DNA of 41,445 nucleotides from Chloroflexota bacterium. GTDB taxonomy: Bacteria > Chloroflexota > Anaerolineae > UBA4142 > SHND01. The position numbers and the translations under genes were made by a program. The notes beneath the pieces were generated by a model that did no database searches, was not told where the DNA came from, and saw only the letters and a program-made list of their open reading frames with translations. Every line of letters starts with the position of its first letter. Positions within the stretch are counted from its first letter, which is position 1. The stretch spans positions 1-41,445 of the forward strand of contig JACQWQ010000205.1 of NCBI GenBank assembly GCA_016209205.1. Direction: 5' to 3'. This document shows positions 7,396 through 15,435 of the stretch, one piece after another.

Positions 7396-8253
7396 ATGTC
7401 TGCAAAAAGAAATGGCTCGTCTGGCAGGTCAACTATTGGATTGACGCTCGTTCTGCTGGTTGTCTGCGCCGTCTTGTCGGTTGTGGCAATCAATCTGGTT
7501 GTCGTCCCGTTCTTTAACGCGGCGAATCAACCGGCGACGAACTCTGGCTCTGTGCCGCAGATTGCCAAGGCGACAGCGACAATTGATTTCGAAGAAGGTC
7601 CGCCTCCGCCGGGCACTCCGACAGGCGAACCACCGCCGCGATTGCCAACACCGGACCGAACACGGCTGATGCGCGCCCCGACCGGAGTAGTGCCACCCGA
7701 TGTTCCAACTTTGGAACCGACTAAGGAGATTGATTCCGTTGTACCCACGTTTGCCCCGCTCAACGCTGTTGCGCCGAGTGGTGAGTGGATTACCTATAAG
7801 GATTTGAATTTGGGATTCTCTTTCGACTATCCGAAGAATTGGCATGTTGATGGCCCTGAAAAAATGAACAAGGGCAATAGAGTTAGCATTACAGTCCGAA
7901 ATTACGATGACGTCATGACCAAAGAGGACAAGACGGTGGACCAGCTAAAAATTGATATTGAGGCACTCGATCTGCCCGATTCGATGTCAACCCTGGATGA
8001 TTGGGTAACGAAATATCGAGATCCAAATATTGTGGGGTTGGAATCGTCGGTTTCACTCACCCCTATCGAGATGTTGGAGGTCAATGGAGTGCCCGCGGTG
8101 CGCTGGATACAAACTGCAGAGATGATACCACAAGGCAACATCATAGTTGGTTTCGTCAAGGATAATAAACTCTATGTAATCAGCGGCTATCCTGCAACCT
8201 CCAATTATATTTCAACTTTTGACCGGCTCATTTCCAGTTTTCGGTTGCCATAA
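7396..8253 (+). CDS. Membrane-anchored protein with Pro/Thr-rich linker and PsbP-like domain
   Basis: 285 residues from the ATG at 7396, chosen because GGGAGGG sits six bases upstream; an in-frame ATG at 7336 lies within the promoter. Residues 14-37 (IGLTLVLLVVCAVLSVVAINLVVV) form one membrane segment with an arginine-rich cytoplasmic start. A Pro/Gly/Thr-rich linker covers about 60-125. The outer domain contains LGFSFDYPKNWHV, LDDWVTKY, EVNGVPAVRWI and YVISGYPATSNYISTFDRLISSFRL. That matches the layout of PsbP-like or 'FSF-YP-W' domains common in surface proteins. No catalytic residues are evident. It is 12 bases upstream of the M23 gene and likely cotranscribed. Base composition is visibly less GC-rich than surrounding genes. 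Confidence 0.6.
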   Translation: MSAKRNGSSGRSTIGLTLVLLVVCAVLSVVAINLVVVPFFNAANQPATNSGSVPQIAKATATIDFEEGPPPPGTPTGEPPPRLPTPDRTRLMRAPTGVVPPDVPTLEPTKEIDSVVPTFAPLNAVAPSGEWITYKDLNLGFSFDYPKNWHVDGPEKMNKGNRVSITVRNYDDVMTKEDKTVDQLKIDIEALDLPDSMSTLDDWVTKYRDPNIVGLESSVSLTPIEMLEVNGVPAVRWIQTAEMIPQGNIIVGFVKDNKLYVISGYPATSNYISTFDRLISSFRLP

Positions 8254-8265
8254 GGAGATTTCACG

Positions 8266-9498
8266 ATGAAGAGGATTTTTCGTACTCTCGTCTTGACGGC
8301 ATTAGCTTCCTTAATGATCAGTACCCTTATCTCCGCCCAAGAGATCGAACTTATTGATACCTCGGGCGCATGGCGCTTGCCTTTTAATGGGACAAGGACT
8401 ATCTCAAATGGACCATTGGAAGGACTTCATACTGGCAAGTCCGCTGAAGCGATCGATTATTTTCTCGCCGACCACACTCGATTTGAAGTCTTTGCTCCGG
8501 CAAATGGTGTGGTCACCGATGTTTTTGATCCGTCAGTGGTAGATACGCTTGGATTCGGTTGGTTGGTACGAATCAACCACAATGGAACAACGAGTTTCTT
8601 TGCGCATCTCAAAGGCAATTCAATCGTTGTTACTCAAGGGCAAAACATAAAGCAGGGGCAGTTAATTGCAAAGTCGGGTAATACTGGAAATGGAGAGGGT
8701 AACCATTTGCACTTTGAGGCACGTACTGCCGTGACAGCTGGGGTTGTCAACAGTGGTAATGCATCGCCAATCCGTTCCATTCCCGGTAATTGGTGGAATG
8801 CGTGGTATTCGCCTCCATCTAACTTTCAGCATGATGTGAATCAGACAAGCGGAGGTGCACAGTATCCGGAGATGGCGAATCGCCCAACGACGACATCTTC
8901 CGGCGCGCGACATCTTTCCAATCAACAATCACCACCGAATGTAGTTGCGGGCTGGACAAGCAACATCAGTCCAACGGCCGCGACATTACATTTTGGTGCT
9001 GCGCCAAACACTCCAAATACAAACTGGCAAACCACCTTCTATGCATTTTACCGACTTCAGAACTACCCCAACGTTTGGTATGCTATTCCGGGTGGTCCCG
9101 ATGTCCAAGCCCCATCAACGACTTTGAGCATAGGAAGCTACAACCAATCGCTGCCAAATGGGCAGCACACGTTTATGGCTTGGGGGTTCAACAACCAAGT
9201 GGGTAATTCGACAGACCGTCATTGGGAGATCTGGCCCGGCAACACGACGAGCGATATCCCGCATCTTGTCGCGACGTTTCGTCCCGAGACAGACAGTACA
9301 ACTTTGGAGTTTTGTTCGTATGCGGATAAATATAGAATCTACGAATATCATGGCGGCGCTTCCTCGGTGGCTTTCACCGGAGTTGGGTGTACTGTTCTGG
9401 TTCACCGTCAATTGGGTAACATCAATCAGTATGCCGTCAGCGCGCGCATTGACGGAATTTGGACGCCAATATCGCCGTGGCTGGTCATTCAGGATTGA
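8266..9498 (+). CDS. Secreted M23-family metallopeptidase
   Basis: 410 residues. A signal peptide is clear at 1-25 (cleavage near ISA-QE). The LytM/M23 core is residues about 55-160: GLHTGKSAEAIDYFL provides the first His/Asp ligands with a longer spacing than the common HxxxD, SFFAHLKG gives the second His, and EGNHLHFEAR is the HxH motif. The remaining 230 residues are a Thr/Asn/Trp-rich C-terminal region without a recognised domain, perhaps Ig-like or for surface binding. M23 enzymes cut peptidoglycan cross-bridges or other glycine-rich peptides outside the cell. Start ATG follows AAGGAG by seven bases. Composition again differs from neighbours (fewer CGCG runs), suggesting acquisition with the preceding gene. 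Confidence 0.82.
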   Translation: MKRIFRTLVLTALASLMISTLISAQEIELIDTSGAWRLPFNGTRTISNGPLEGLHTGKSAEAIDYFLADHTRFEVFAPANGVVTDVFDPSVVDTLGFGWLVRINHNGTTSFFAHLKGNSIVVTQGQNIKQGQLIAKSGNTGNGEGNHLHFEARTAVTAGVVNSGNASPIRSIPGNWWNAWYSPPSNFQHDVNQTSGGAQYPEMANRPTTTSSGARHLSNQQSPPNVVAGWTSNISPTAATLHFGAAPNTPNTNWQTTFYAFYRLQNYPNVWYAIPGGPDVQAPSTTLSIGSYNQSLPNGQHTFMAWGFNNQVGNSTDRHWEIWPGNTTSDIPHLVATFRPETDSTTLEFCSYADKYRIYEYHGGASSVAFTGVGCTVLVHRQLGNINQYAVSARIDGIWTPISPWLVIQD

Positions 9499-9547
9499 AC
9501 GAAAGATCGAAGAAATAGATTTCCAAAGCAAAGAGTTCAGGTTTGAG

Positions 9548-9575
9548 AGCGACCGATTAATTCGGTCGCTTTTTC
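9548..9575 (+). terminator. Intrinsic terminator after the M23 gene
   Basis: AGCGACCGA (9548-9556) pairs with TCGGTCGCT (9562-9570) and runs into a T tract (five Ts). Confidence 0.85.
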
Positions 9576-9584
9576 ATTTGTGCT

Positions 9585-9613
9585 TTGACACACTGTTTTG
9601 CACATGCTACACT
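9585..9613 (+). promoter_or_regulatory. Strong consensus promoter for the YrdB-like gene
   Basis: TTGACA (9585-9590), 17-base spacer, TACACT (9608-9613) preceded by TGC as an extended -10. The expected start at about 9620 is only a few bases before the GTG at 9623, so the transcript would have almost no leader. Confidence 0.7.
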
Positions 9614-9622
9614 CGCGCCATT

Positions 9623-9979
9623 GTGCGTATCCCGCTTTCTCCCTACGACACGGTGCCTACCGCGCTCTTGCGTTTTGTGCTCGAACTCGTCGCGTTGTTT
9701 TTGATCGGCGCGGCGTTTGGCGTGATCAACTTTTTGATTTCCGTCGCGGCGATTTCTTTGTTCAATGCCAAGGGCGACAAGCGTTTTGTCGGCATTCAGG
9801 TTTCGGGTCCGGTGCGCTTGATGATTGAAATCGTCATCGCCTTGATGGGCATTTACAGCGCGGGTCTGGCGTTTGGCGGCGTGTGGATGTTGGGCTTGGG
9901 CGTCGTGTGGGCGCTGTATTTGTTTCTCGCGCGCGAACGGTTGTTGTGGCTTGCGCAGGGTGCGAAGGATGAAGGATGA
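9623..9979 (+). CDS. YrdB family (DUF2568) membrane protein
   Basis: 118 residues from GTG 9623. The start is set by the promoter directly upstream; longer in-frame readings lie across the terminator and the previous gene. It is almost entirely hydrophobic: helices at about 13-35, 40-50, 63-83 and 85-103. The phrases ALLRFVLELVALFLIG and GPVRLMIEIVIALMGIYSAG match the YrdB/DUF2568 pattern. Function of this family is unknown. The last residues (AKDEG) and the stop are encoded by the start of a GATGAAG tandem repeat. Confidence 0.65.
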   Translation: MRIPLSPYDTVPTALLRFVLELVALFLIGAAFGVINFLISVAAISLFNAKGDKRFVGIQVSGPVRLMIEIVIALMGIYSAGLAFGGVWMLGLGVVWALYLFLARERLLWLAQGAKDEG

Positions 9980-10001
9980 AGGATGAAGGATGAAGGATGA
10001 A
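9964..10001. repeat. GATGAAG heptamer array
   Basis: About five consecutive copies of the 7-mer ATGAAGG/GATGAAG. The first copies encode the C-terminus of the YrdB-like protein. A shorter run of the same unit lies at 11020-11034, where it supplies the SD-like GAAGG and the ATG of ybaK. Confidence 0.85.
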
Positions 10002-10006
10002 AGAGG

Positions 10007-10027
10007 GTAGTAACGAATTTATTCGTT
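10007..10027. repeat. Single GTAG REP, TAACGA family
   Basis: GTAG foot plus AACGAATTTATTCGTT hairpin, the same left half as the elements at 1609 and 20256, but without a partner arm. A T-rich stretch follows. Confidence 0.7.
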
Positions 10028-10066
10028 GATGGGTGTTTTTTTCTTTTTGGGTTTACCTTTTTTCAG

Positions 10067-10129
10067 CCCGTAAATTCGATTTACGGGGTTTGGAGGATTT
10101 TGCACGCTCCCGTAAATTCGATTTGCGGG
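10067..10129. repeat. Two direct copies of a 21-bp palindrome just before the CPBP gene
   Basis: CCCGTAAATTCGATTTACGG at 10067-10086 (with a final G at 10087) and a near-copy (one base different, GCGGG end) at 10109-10129. Each folds on itself with CCCGTAAAT/ATTTACGGG arms. The second copy ends seven bases before the ATG at 10137, and its GGGG is the only SD-like run there. Confidence 0.75.
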
Positions 10130-10136
10130 GATACCG

Positions 10137-10988
10137 ATGAAAAATTATTTTCGAGATTTTATACAAGATTCAAAACATGACGCGCGCGCGTTCGCGCAAA
10201 ATCGTTCCGCGCTGATGGTGGCAAATTTGTTGTTGCTGCCGTGGTTTCTGGTCATTGTCACGGGGCGCAACCTCGAGGCGTGGCAGCCGCTCGCCGTCGT
10301 TTTCGGCGTTATGTTCGCGTACTGGTTTTTTACGCGGCAGCGCGTGTCGGAACTGCTGCCTGTGCGTCAGCCGATCATCGAATCCGCGCTGGCGTTGGCG
10401 TTGGTGTTGGCGTGGATGTTGTTTCGCATCGGGCAGTACGCGAACGTGTACGAACTCCCGCAGCTGAGCGTGGCGGCGATTCCCGATGTGTTTGAAACGA
10501 TTGCGCCAAAATTGATCGAGATGGTGATTTTGCCGCTGGCGCTGTGGCTGGCGCTGCGGTATCGCCCGCGCGAATTGGGCATACGCATTGCGTGGCGCGC
10601 TTGGATTCCCGCGCTCGCGCCGATGGCGGCGTTGATTTTCTTGGGATTGCATAATAACAAACCCGGCGAGTGGTGGGACAGTTTGATTTATTTTTTTCTC
10701 GGCGCGGGCTTGCCCGAAGAATTTTTGTTTCGCGGACTATTGCAAGCGCGTTTAGAAGCGCTGCTCAAAAATCCGGCATGGGCGTTGTATCTTGCCGCGT
10801 TCGTCTTTGGCGCATCGCATTTGCCCATCAATTTGAGCGGCGCGCGTCCCGACAATTGGCTGTCGGCATTTGAAAGCGCGTTCACGTTTCAACTCAGCGT
10901 CGGTTTCGCGTTGGGCTATGCGTTTTACCGCGTGCGCAACCTCGCGCCGTTGATGGTACTGCACACGCTGATTGACGCCGCGCCGTAA
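10137..10988 (+). CDS. CPBP family intramembrane glutamic endopeptidase
   Basis: 283 residues with about eight membrane helices. The family motif EExxxR is present as PEEFLFRG (about residues 197-204). The second conserved His motif is FVFGASHLPINL, and the last helix has VLHTLID. CPBP (Abi, Rce1-like) proteins are membrane proteases; bacterial members include bacteriocin-immunity and protein-processing enzymes. The target here is unknown. The short N-terminal cytoplasmic part (1-25) is charged. A palindrome abuts the start; a single REP (10990) follows the stop. Confidence 0.85.
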   Translation: MKNYFRDFIQDSKHDARAFAQNRSALMVANLLLLPWFLVIVTGRNLEAWQPLAVVFGVMFAYWFFTRQRVSELLPVRQPIIESALALALVLAWMLFRIGQYANVYELPQLSVAAIPDVFETIAPKLIEMVILPLALWLALRYRPRELGIRIAWRAWIPALAPMAALIFLGLHNNKPGEWWDSLIYFFLGAGLPEEFLFRGLLQARLEALLKNPAWALYLAAFVFGASHLPINLSGARPDNWLSAFESAFTFQLSVGFALGYAFYRVRNLAPLMVLHTLIDAAP

Positions 10989-10989
10989 C

Positions 10990-11014
10990 GTAGAGACGTT
11001 TCGGTGAAACGTCT
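10990..11014. repeat. Single GTAG REP, AGACGTTTC family
   Basis: GTAG followed by AGACGTTTC-GGT-GAAACGTCT, a nine-base-arm hairpin. It starts one base after the CPBP stop codon. The paired form of the same family is at 29880-29934. Confidence 0.75.
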
Positions 11015-11029
11015 GGTGAAAGATGAAGG

Positions 11030-11509
11030 ATGAACAAAACAAACGCGATGCGTGTGTTGGAAGCGCACAAGATTGAATACGAAGCGTTCGTGTATGACGA
11101 CGCGGGGGAATTTCATTCGGCGGAAGAAGCGGCGGCGTTGATTGGCGCGCCGGTGGAACAGGTTTACAAAACGCTGGTGGTGTTAAAAGAGACGCCGCGC
11201 AGCAAACCTATGCTCGTCATGGTCGCGTCGCCGCGCGAGATAGATTTGCGTTTACTTGCCAAAAACATTGGCGAAAAGAAATTGCGCATGGCGACGAAAC
11301 AAGAAGCGGAACGATTGACTGGCGCGCGAATCGGCGGGATTTCGGCGTTGGCGCAGCTGAACAAAGGATTTGAAATGCTGCTCGATCAACCGGCGCTAGA
11401 ATTGGAATGGGTTCATGTGAGCGGCGGCGTGCGCGGTCTGGATTTGAAATTGCGCGTCAAGGATTTGATTCGCGTGACGCAAGCCCAAGTGGTGGAAGCG
11501 ACTGTTTAA
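11030..11509 (+). CDS. ybaK: YbaK/EbsC family aminoacyl-tRNA deacylase (Cys-tRNA(Pro) deacylase-like)
   Basis: 159 residues, the normal family length. The sequence TNAMRVLEAHKIEYE at the start, the conserved Lys47 in VYKTLVV, MVASPREIDLRLLAK, and GARIGGISALAQL are family hallmarks. The usual GGISPLG loop reads GGISALA here. YbaK hydrolyses Cys mischarged onto tRNA(Pro) in trans; related free-standing deacylases act on other mischarged tRNAs, so substrate is uncertain. The ATG lies within a GATGAAG repeat, with GAAGG as ribosome site. The TAA stop overlaps the left arm of a long inverted repeat. Confidence 0.85.
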   Translation: MNKTNAMRVLEAHKIEYEAFVYDDAGEFHSAEEAAALIGAPVEQVYKTLVVLKETPRSKPMLVMVASPREIDLRLLAKNIGEKKLRMATKQEAERLTGARIGGISALAQLNKGFEMLLDQPALELEWVHVSGGVRGLDLKLRVKDLIRVTQAQVVEATV

Positions 11510-11608
11510 GACCCGAAGGGTTTCGAGGCGCAAGTTTCATGTGTCGCATACGCAATGTTGCCACCCTTCGCGGCTCGGTTCGCGTACACGTCAAAACCCT
11601 TCGGGTCT
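11508..11608. repeat. Inverted-repeat element, AGACC...GGTTT family, copy 1 (101 bp)
   Basis: Left arm AGACCCGAAGGGTTT (11509-11523) and right arm AAACCCTTCGGGTCT (11594-11608) are perfect complements of 15 bp. The internal 70 bases carry no gene. Similar architecture occurs at 24976-25095 and 40326-40413. Confidence 0.75.
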
Positions 11609-11679
11609 CCCGCACCGCGCGGAACGAACGACGCTGCTGCAACGTCATACGCACAGAAAACACCTCCGCCGTGTCAGTG

Positions 11680-11697
11680 ACCGCATGGCGGTTTTTT
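11680..11697 (+). terminator. Possible short terminator upstream of lipoprotein A
   Basis: ACCGC-ATG-GCGGT followed by six Ts. The stem is short (5 bp) but the T run is good. It could end ybaK transcripts or attenuate the lipoprotein gene starting at 11719. Confidence 0.4.
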
Positions 11698-11790
11698 ATC
11701 GCGCTTGTGGAGGAGCTTGTGTTCAAGAAATACCTTCCGTGTATTCTGCTGCTTGGGGTTGCCAGTGCTTGTGTGAGCACGTTGGAAACG

Positions 11791-11810
11791 CCCCCCCCCC
11801 GCCCCCCCCC
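11791..11810. repeat. Poly-C tract C10-G-C9 at the lipoprotein A signal/body junction
   Basis: Ten Cs (11791-11800), one G, nine Cs (11802-11810). It lies between the lipobox region and the folded body, encoding a Pro linker. As written it is one base short of the open state. Confidence 0.9.
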
Positions 11811-13504
11811 TCGCTGCCCGTGGCGACCGGCATTCCCGTCACGCCGCGACCGAATTTGACGCGCGCGGCGCAAACTGCATTGCCCACGGCAACGGTTGCC
11901 GCGCAGCCCACGCCGGAAAATGCGGCGGACATGTTTGCCGACGCGGGCGCGCGGTTAAAAGAGTATCAGCCGCCGGAAACGGACCCGCAGCCCTTGTATA
12001 GTGCATTGGCGCGCGGCATTGGAGAATTTTTGGCGGCGACGGCGAACGGCGATGTTTCAATGGAAGGGCAACCCGCGTTGGCGCAATTGCAGGACGCGCT
12101 GCTGCAAATTCCCAATTTGCCGCCGAATGCCAAGGTACAAGCCGTTGCCATTCACACGGGCGACGATCAGGGCGGCAGTCGCGATGTCATGCTCGTTTCG
12201 CTGCAAGGCGTGATGGGCTTGCCGGTCATCGGTTTAGAACGACTGGGCGCGACTTATGAACCACTGTCTGCCGTCGCGTTCAATTCCATCGCCACGGCGG
12301 ACAGCCGCAATTTTTACGCGGGCCCTGTGGAGGCGCGCGAGGTGACGGGCGATGAGATCAAAGAGTTGATTTATACGCTCGAATTTGTCGGCGCAAGCGG
12401 TACGACGAACGACGTGACAGTGGCGCGCTGGATTCAGGACGAGAATAAACTGCGCCCCATTTTCCACGCGTCGCTGGTCAATTGGGCGGGCGAGTCGGAT
12501 TATCAAATCGAAACGACGGCGGATGCTTCCTCCATCAAAATCACGTTTCCGTGGTTCGGCGCGTTCGATCACAAGTTGCTCGCACACCCGACCGCAACAC
12601 AAACATGGGAATATGATGACCAGCAAGACGCGTTCGTGCGCGTGAGCCAAAGCATCGAAGCGGCGAAAACGCCGCGTCAACAACTCAATGCGGCGGAATA
12701 TCTTTTCCGCAATGGCGATTTGGGCGGCGCGGTGAATGCGTACGAGCGCGTGTGGAACGATCCGGCATTGCAGCCGGAAGATTTCGGCGATTCAAAAGCG
12801 GACCCGCTCGCGTTTGCAAAATTTCGTCGGGCGATGCTGTTGGGGATTCTCGGGCGCGACGCGGACGCGAAAAAACTGTTGAACGAGGTAAACCAGAGCG
12901 GCAACGCGTTGGCGCAAATCGCGCAAGTGTATGCGAAAAATAGTTCGGGCAAAGACGGCGCGCTGCGCGGTTGGATCGCGATGGCGAACGCGGGCGACTT
13001 GTACGAATTGATTTACGAAGCCAAAGCGGGTAATCTCGATTTTCCGTTCGAAGCAGGCGAAATTTATCTCGTGGGCGGTGTGGTCGCCGCGTATTTGAAT
13101 ACGCACGGCGATATGGAAAAAGACCCCGACGCGTTGTGGCGCCCTCTGCAATCGTTTGGTTTCAAAACGGCGAGTCGTGTGAGCGCGGATTTGGACGGCA
13201 ACGGCGTGAACGAATTTTTGTTTGTGACCGAAGAAGGCGGCAACTCACCCAACCAGGCGCAGCAGCTGTGGTTCGTGTACAATCACGACAAAGCGTGGCG
13301 CGTGCGCGCCTTGGATTTGGCGGACACGCTGCAACTGGAAGGCGACACCATCGAATTGGAAAACGGCAGCGCGCGCGCAGTGAAATACAAATTGCCCGAA
13401 GCATATACGCCCAACATGGCGGCGCTGACTTGGAATGGCGCCCGCCTGCTTTGGTTGGATGCGACAACGCTCAAACCTATCGAAAATGCACAGTGGACAA
13501 CAGT

Positions 13505-13513
13505 GGGGGGGGG
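13505..13513. repeat. G9 tract at the lipoprotein A/B junction
   Basis: Nine Gs encode VGGG near the C-terminus of A and lie 11 bases upstream of the ATG of B. A length change would alter the A terminus and the distance to the B start, where no other strong ribosome site is seen. Confidence 0.8.
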
Positions 13514-13524
13514 TGTTTTGGAAG

Positions 13525-15432
13525 ATGATTTTTAAATATCTCGTTCTTGGGATTGTCTTGTGCGGTGTAGGATGCGCGAGTGCAACGCCGGTCGCTGCGC
13601 CGTTGACTCTACCGCCGTCCGCGCCAACTGGGCTTGCACCGACATTGACAGCTGCCCCTGCCCTGACGGCAACGCCTGCGCGTTCGGACGGCGTCAAGTT
13701 CTTTCCCAAGACCGACGCGCAACTGGATGCCTATCTCAAAGGGGGGGGTGAAACCGCCGCGCTGTATAACGCGCTTGCGCGCGAGACCATTCGTTTTTTC
13801 GCGAGGCGCATCAACGCGACAGATCCGCTTGCAGACCATTCCGCCGTGAATGCACTTCAACTTGCTCTAAAAGAGCTGCATTTGCCTGAACGTGTTACAC
13901 CGCGCGTGGTGGTCATTCCTATTGGCGAAGCGCTTGGGGAGCGGCGCGATTTGCTTTGCTCGAGTTTCGTCGGCATGCAAGGGACGCCGATTGTGATGCT
14001 GCTGCGGCGTGGCTCTGCAATCACTCCTCTACGCATTGGTATGGTTCCAGTGTTCCAAGCGGAAGGGCAACGCTGGGCTTGGCTGAAAGATTTCACTGCG
14101 CTCGATGTGACTGGCGATGGCGTAAAGGAATTGGTATTCAGTTATATTCACGCAGGCGGAAGCAATTCGCAGGAAGATTTACGCATTATGCGTTGGGACG
14201 CCAACGCCAGCGCGCTCAAGGAGATTTTTCAAGGGCGTCTCGTATTTTGGGTCGGTGATTCGACGTATACGTTTATTTCGGGAGAAAAGGGAAATGATCT
14301 CGAACTGTCTTATCCGTGGTTCGGCGTTTTTTCTGCCAAGATGGTAGACCACGTCACCGCGACCGAAATATGGAGTTATGACGCGGCATCGGACAGGATG
14401 GTGCGACGACAGCATACGGTCGGGGCAGCGCGCAGCACGCGGCAGCAAGTGAATCTCGCCGAAGCATTGTTTCGCAACGGCGATTTGGAAGGCGCCGTGC
14501 GCGCTTATGAGCGCGCGGCGAGCGATCCGACGCTGCGGGATGAAACATACGACGATGTCGTTCACGCGGCGCGTGCATTTGCGCGATTTCGTCAGGGAGA
14601 GATTCTGGCACTGCTGGGACGCGAGCCAGAAGCGCGACAACGCTTGGCAGAAGCCGAACAAGCGGGTGGAACGCTTGGGATGGTTGTCAAAGCATTCCTC
14701 GAAAATTATCGCGGCGAAGACGCCGCGCTGCGCGCATGGGCAATGCTGCCGCGCGAAATAGATTTGGCTGCCGAAATCTACTGGGCTGACGGCAAGTCAA
14801 ATATTGACTTGCCTGCAAGGGCAAGCGAAATTTTTTTCGCGGGTGGAGTCATCGCCGCGTTTTTGAATCAGTATTCGGTGAATGACGACGCGCTTTTAAA
14901 ACGTTTCCCGGAATTGGGCGCACTTGGTTTTCAATGGCACGATGCGCGCACGGTGGATTGGGATGGCGACGGACAAAGCGAATTACTGGTGGTCACGCAC
15001 GATGGTCACTCGGTGAACGAGAGGGAGGTCGTTTGGCTCGTGTATCGCAAAGCGGGTCAATGGCGCGCACGCGAAATCTTCGCGCGATGGGACGCGCAAG
15101 AAATGCAATTAGTACAAGTGCTGAATCTTCCTGCGCGACGCGGACTCGCAGTGGGTATTGCATGGAGAGAGTCCAAACAGCGGCATGAGCAGCGGTTGGC
15201 GTGGGATGGGACGCGGCTGCAAGAGCTTGATTTTCAAACGCTCGAGCCATTGCTAGAGCGGATTCCACATTCGTATGTGGGTTGTAGGGGCAATCCCTCG
15301 TGGTTGCCCAACCGGAATGGGCGAGGACAAGCCGTCGCCCCTACGCGGATACCACCAATCAACTCGGAATCTGCTCTAAATTACGAAAACGAATATGTTG
15401 TTGGTTGGCTCCCCGGTCCGATAGAGTTTTGA
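13525..15432 (+). CDS. Large lipoprotein B, tandem paralog of lipoprotein A
   Basis: 635 residues from the ATG at 13525, chosen because it opens the lipoprotein signal MIFKYLVLGIVLCGVGC (lipobox Cys17). It overlaps the end of gene A by 11 bases. Pro/Thr/Ala-rich linker at about 20-55. The body shares with A the order DVTGDGVKELVFSY, LFRNGDLEGAVRAYERAASDP, WDGDGQSELLVVTHDG and LAWDGTRLQELDF. These are Asp-rich FG-GAP-like segments around a TPR-like centre. A G8 run (13741-13748) encodes KGGGE near the start of the body. The natural C-terminus appears to end near LERIPHS; the last 45 or so residues come from an inserted REP pair and the sequence beyond. Likely duplicated from A; function unknown. 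Confidence 0.75.
   Translation: MIFKYLVLGIVLCGVGCASATPVAAPLTLPPSAPTGLAPTLTAAPALTATPARSDGVKFFPKTDAQLDAYLKGGGETAALYNALARETIRFFARRINATDPLADHSAVNALQLALKELHLPERVTPRVVVIPIGEALGERRDLLCSSFVGMQGTPIVMLLRRGSAITPLRIGMVPVFQAEGQRWAWLKDFTALDVTGDGVKELVFSYIHAGGSNSQEDLRIMRWDANASALKEIFQGRLVFWVGDSTYTFISGEKGNDLELSYPWFGVFSAKMVDHVTATEIWSYDAASDRMVRRQHTVGAARSTRQQVNLAEALFRNGDLEGAVRAYERAASDPTLRDETYDDVVHAARAFARFRQGEILALLGREPEARQRLAEAEQAGGTLGMVVKAFLENYRGEDAALRAWAMLPREIDLAAEIYWADGKSNIDLPARASEIFFAGGVIAAFLNQYSVNDDALLKRFPELGALGFQWHDARTVDWDGDGQSELLVVTHDGHSVNEREVVWLVYRKAGQWRAREIFARWDAQEMQLVQVLNLPARRGLAVGIAWRESKQRHEQRLAWDGTRLQELDFQTLEPLLERIPHSYVGCRGNPSWLPNRNGRGQAVAPTRIPPINSESALNYENEYVVGWLPGPIEF
15284..15344. repeat. GTAG...CTAC REP pair inside the lipoprotein B reading frame, 61 bp
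   Basis: GTAGGGGC at 15284 pairs with GCCCCTAC ending at 15344; inner GGTTGCCC and GGGCGAGG form the other sides of the two hairpins. It is read through in frame as CRGNPSWLPNRNGRGQAVAP. In the paralog the protein ends close to the equivalent point, so the element extends this gene. Confidence 0.7.
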
Positions 15433-15435
15433 CAC

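Larger units (their letters stand above)
11719..13535 (+). pseudogene. Large lipoprotein A, out of frame by one base at a double poly-C tract (frameshifted or phase-variable)
   Basis: A GTG start at 11719, five bases after GGAGG, opens a lipoprotein signal: MFKKYLPCILLLGVASAC, lipobox Cys18. After LETPPP the sequence enters C10-G-C9 (11791-11810) and this frame soon stops. The long body of about 575 residues, up to the stop at 13535, continues in another frame. Adding one C would join them. The body resembles the next gene throughout: EVTGDEIKELIY, LFRNGDLGGAVNAYERVWNDP (TPR-like helix pair), LDGNGVNEFLFVTEEGG (FG-GAP-like Asp-rich loop). Function is unknown; a surface-exposed lipid-anchored protein is likely when in frame. 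The break may be real slippage or a sequencing error in a homopolymer. Confidence 0.75.

Noticed and set aside
10067..10129. Riboswitch or operator before the CPBP gene
   Set aside because: The two palindromes look like generic dispersed repeats; no conserved aptamer is recognisable.
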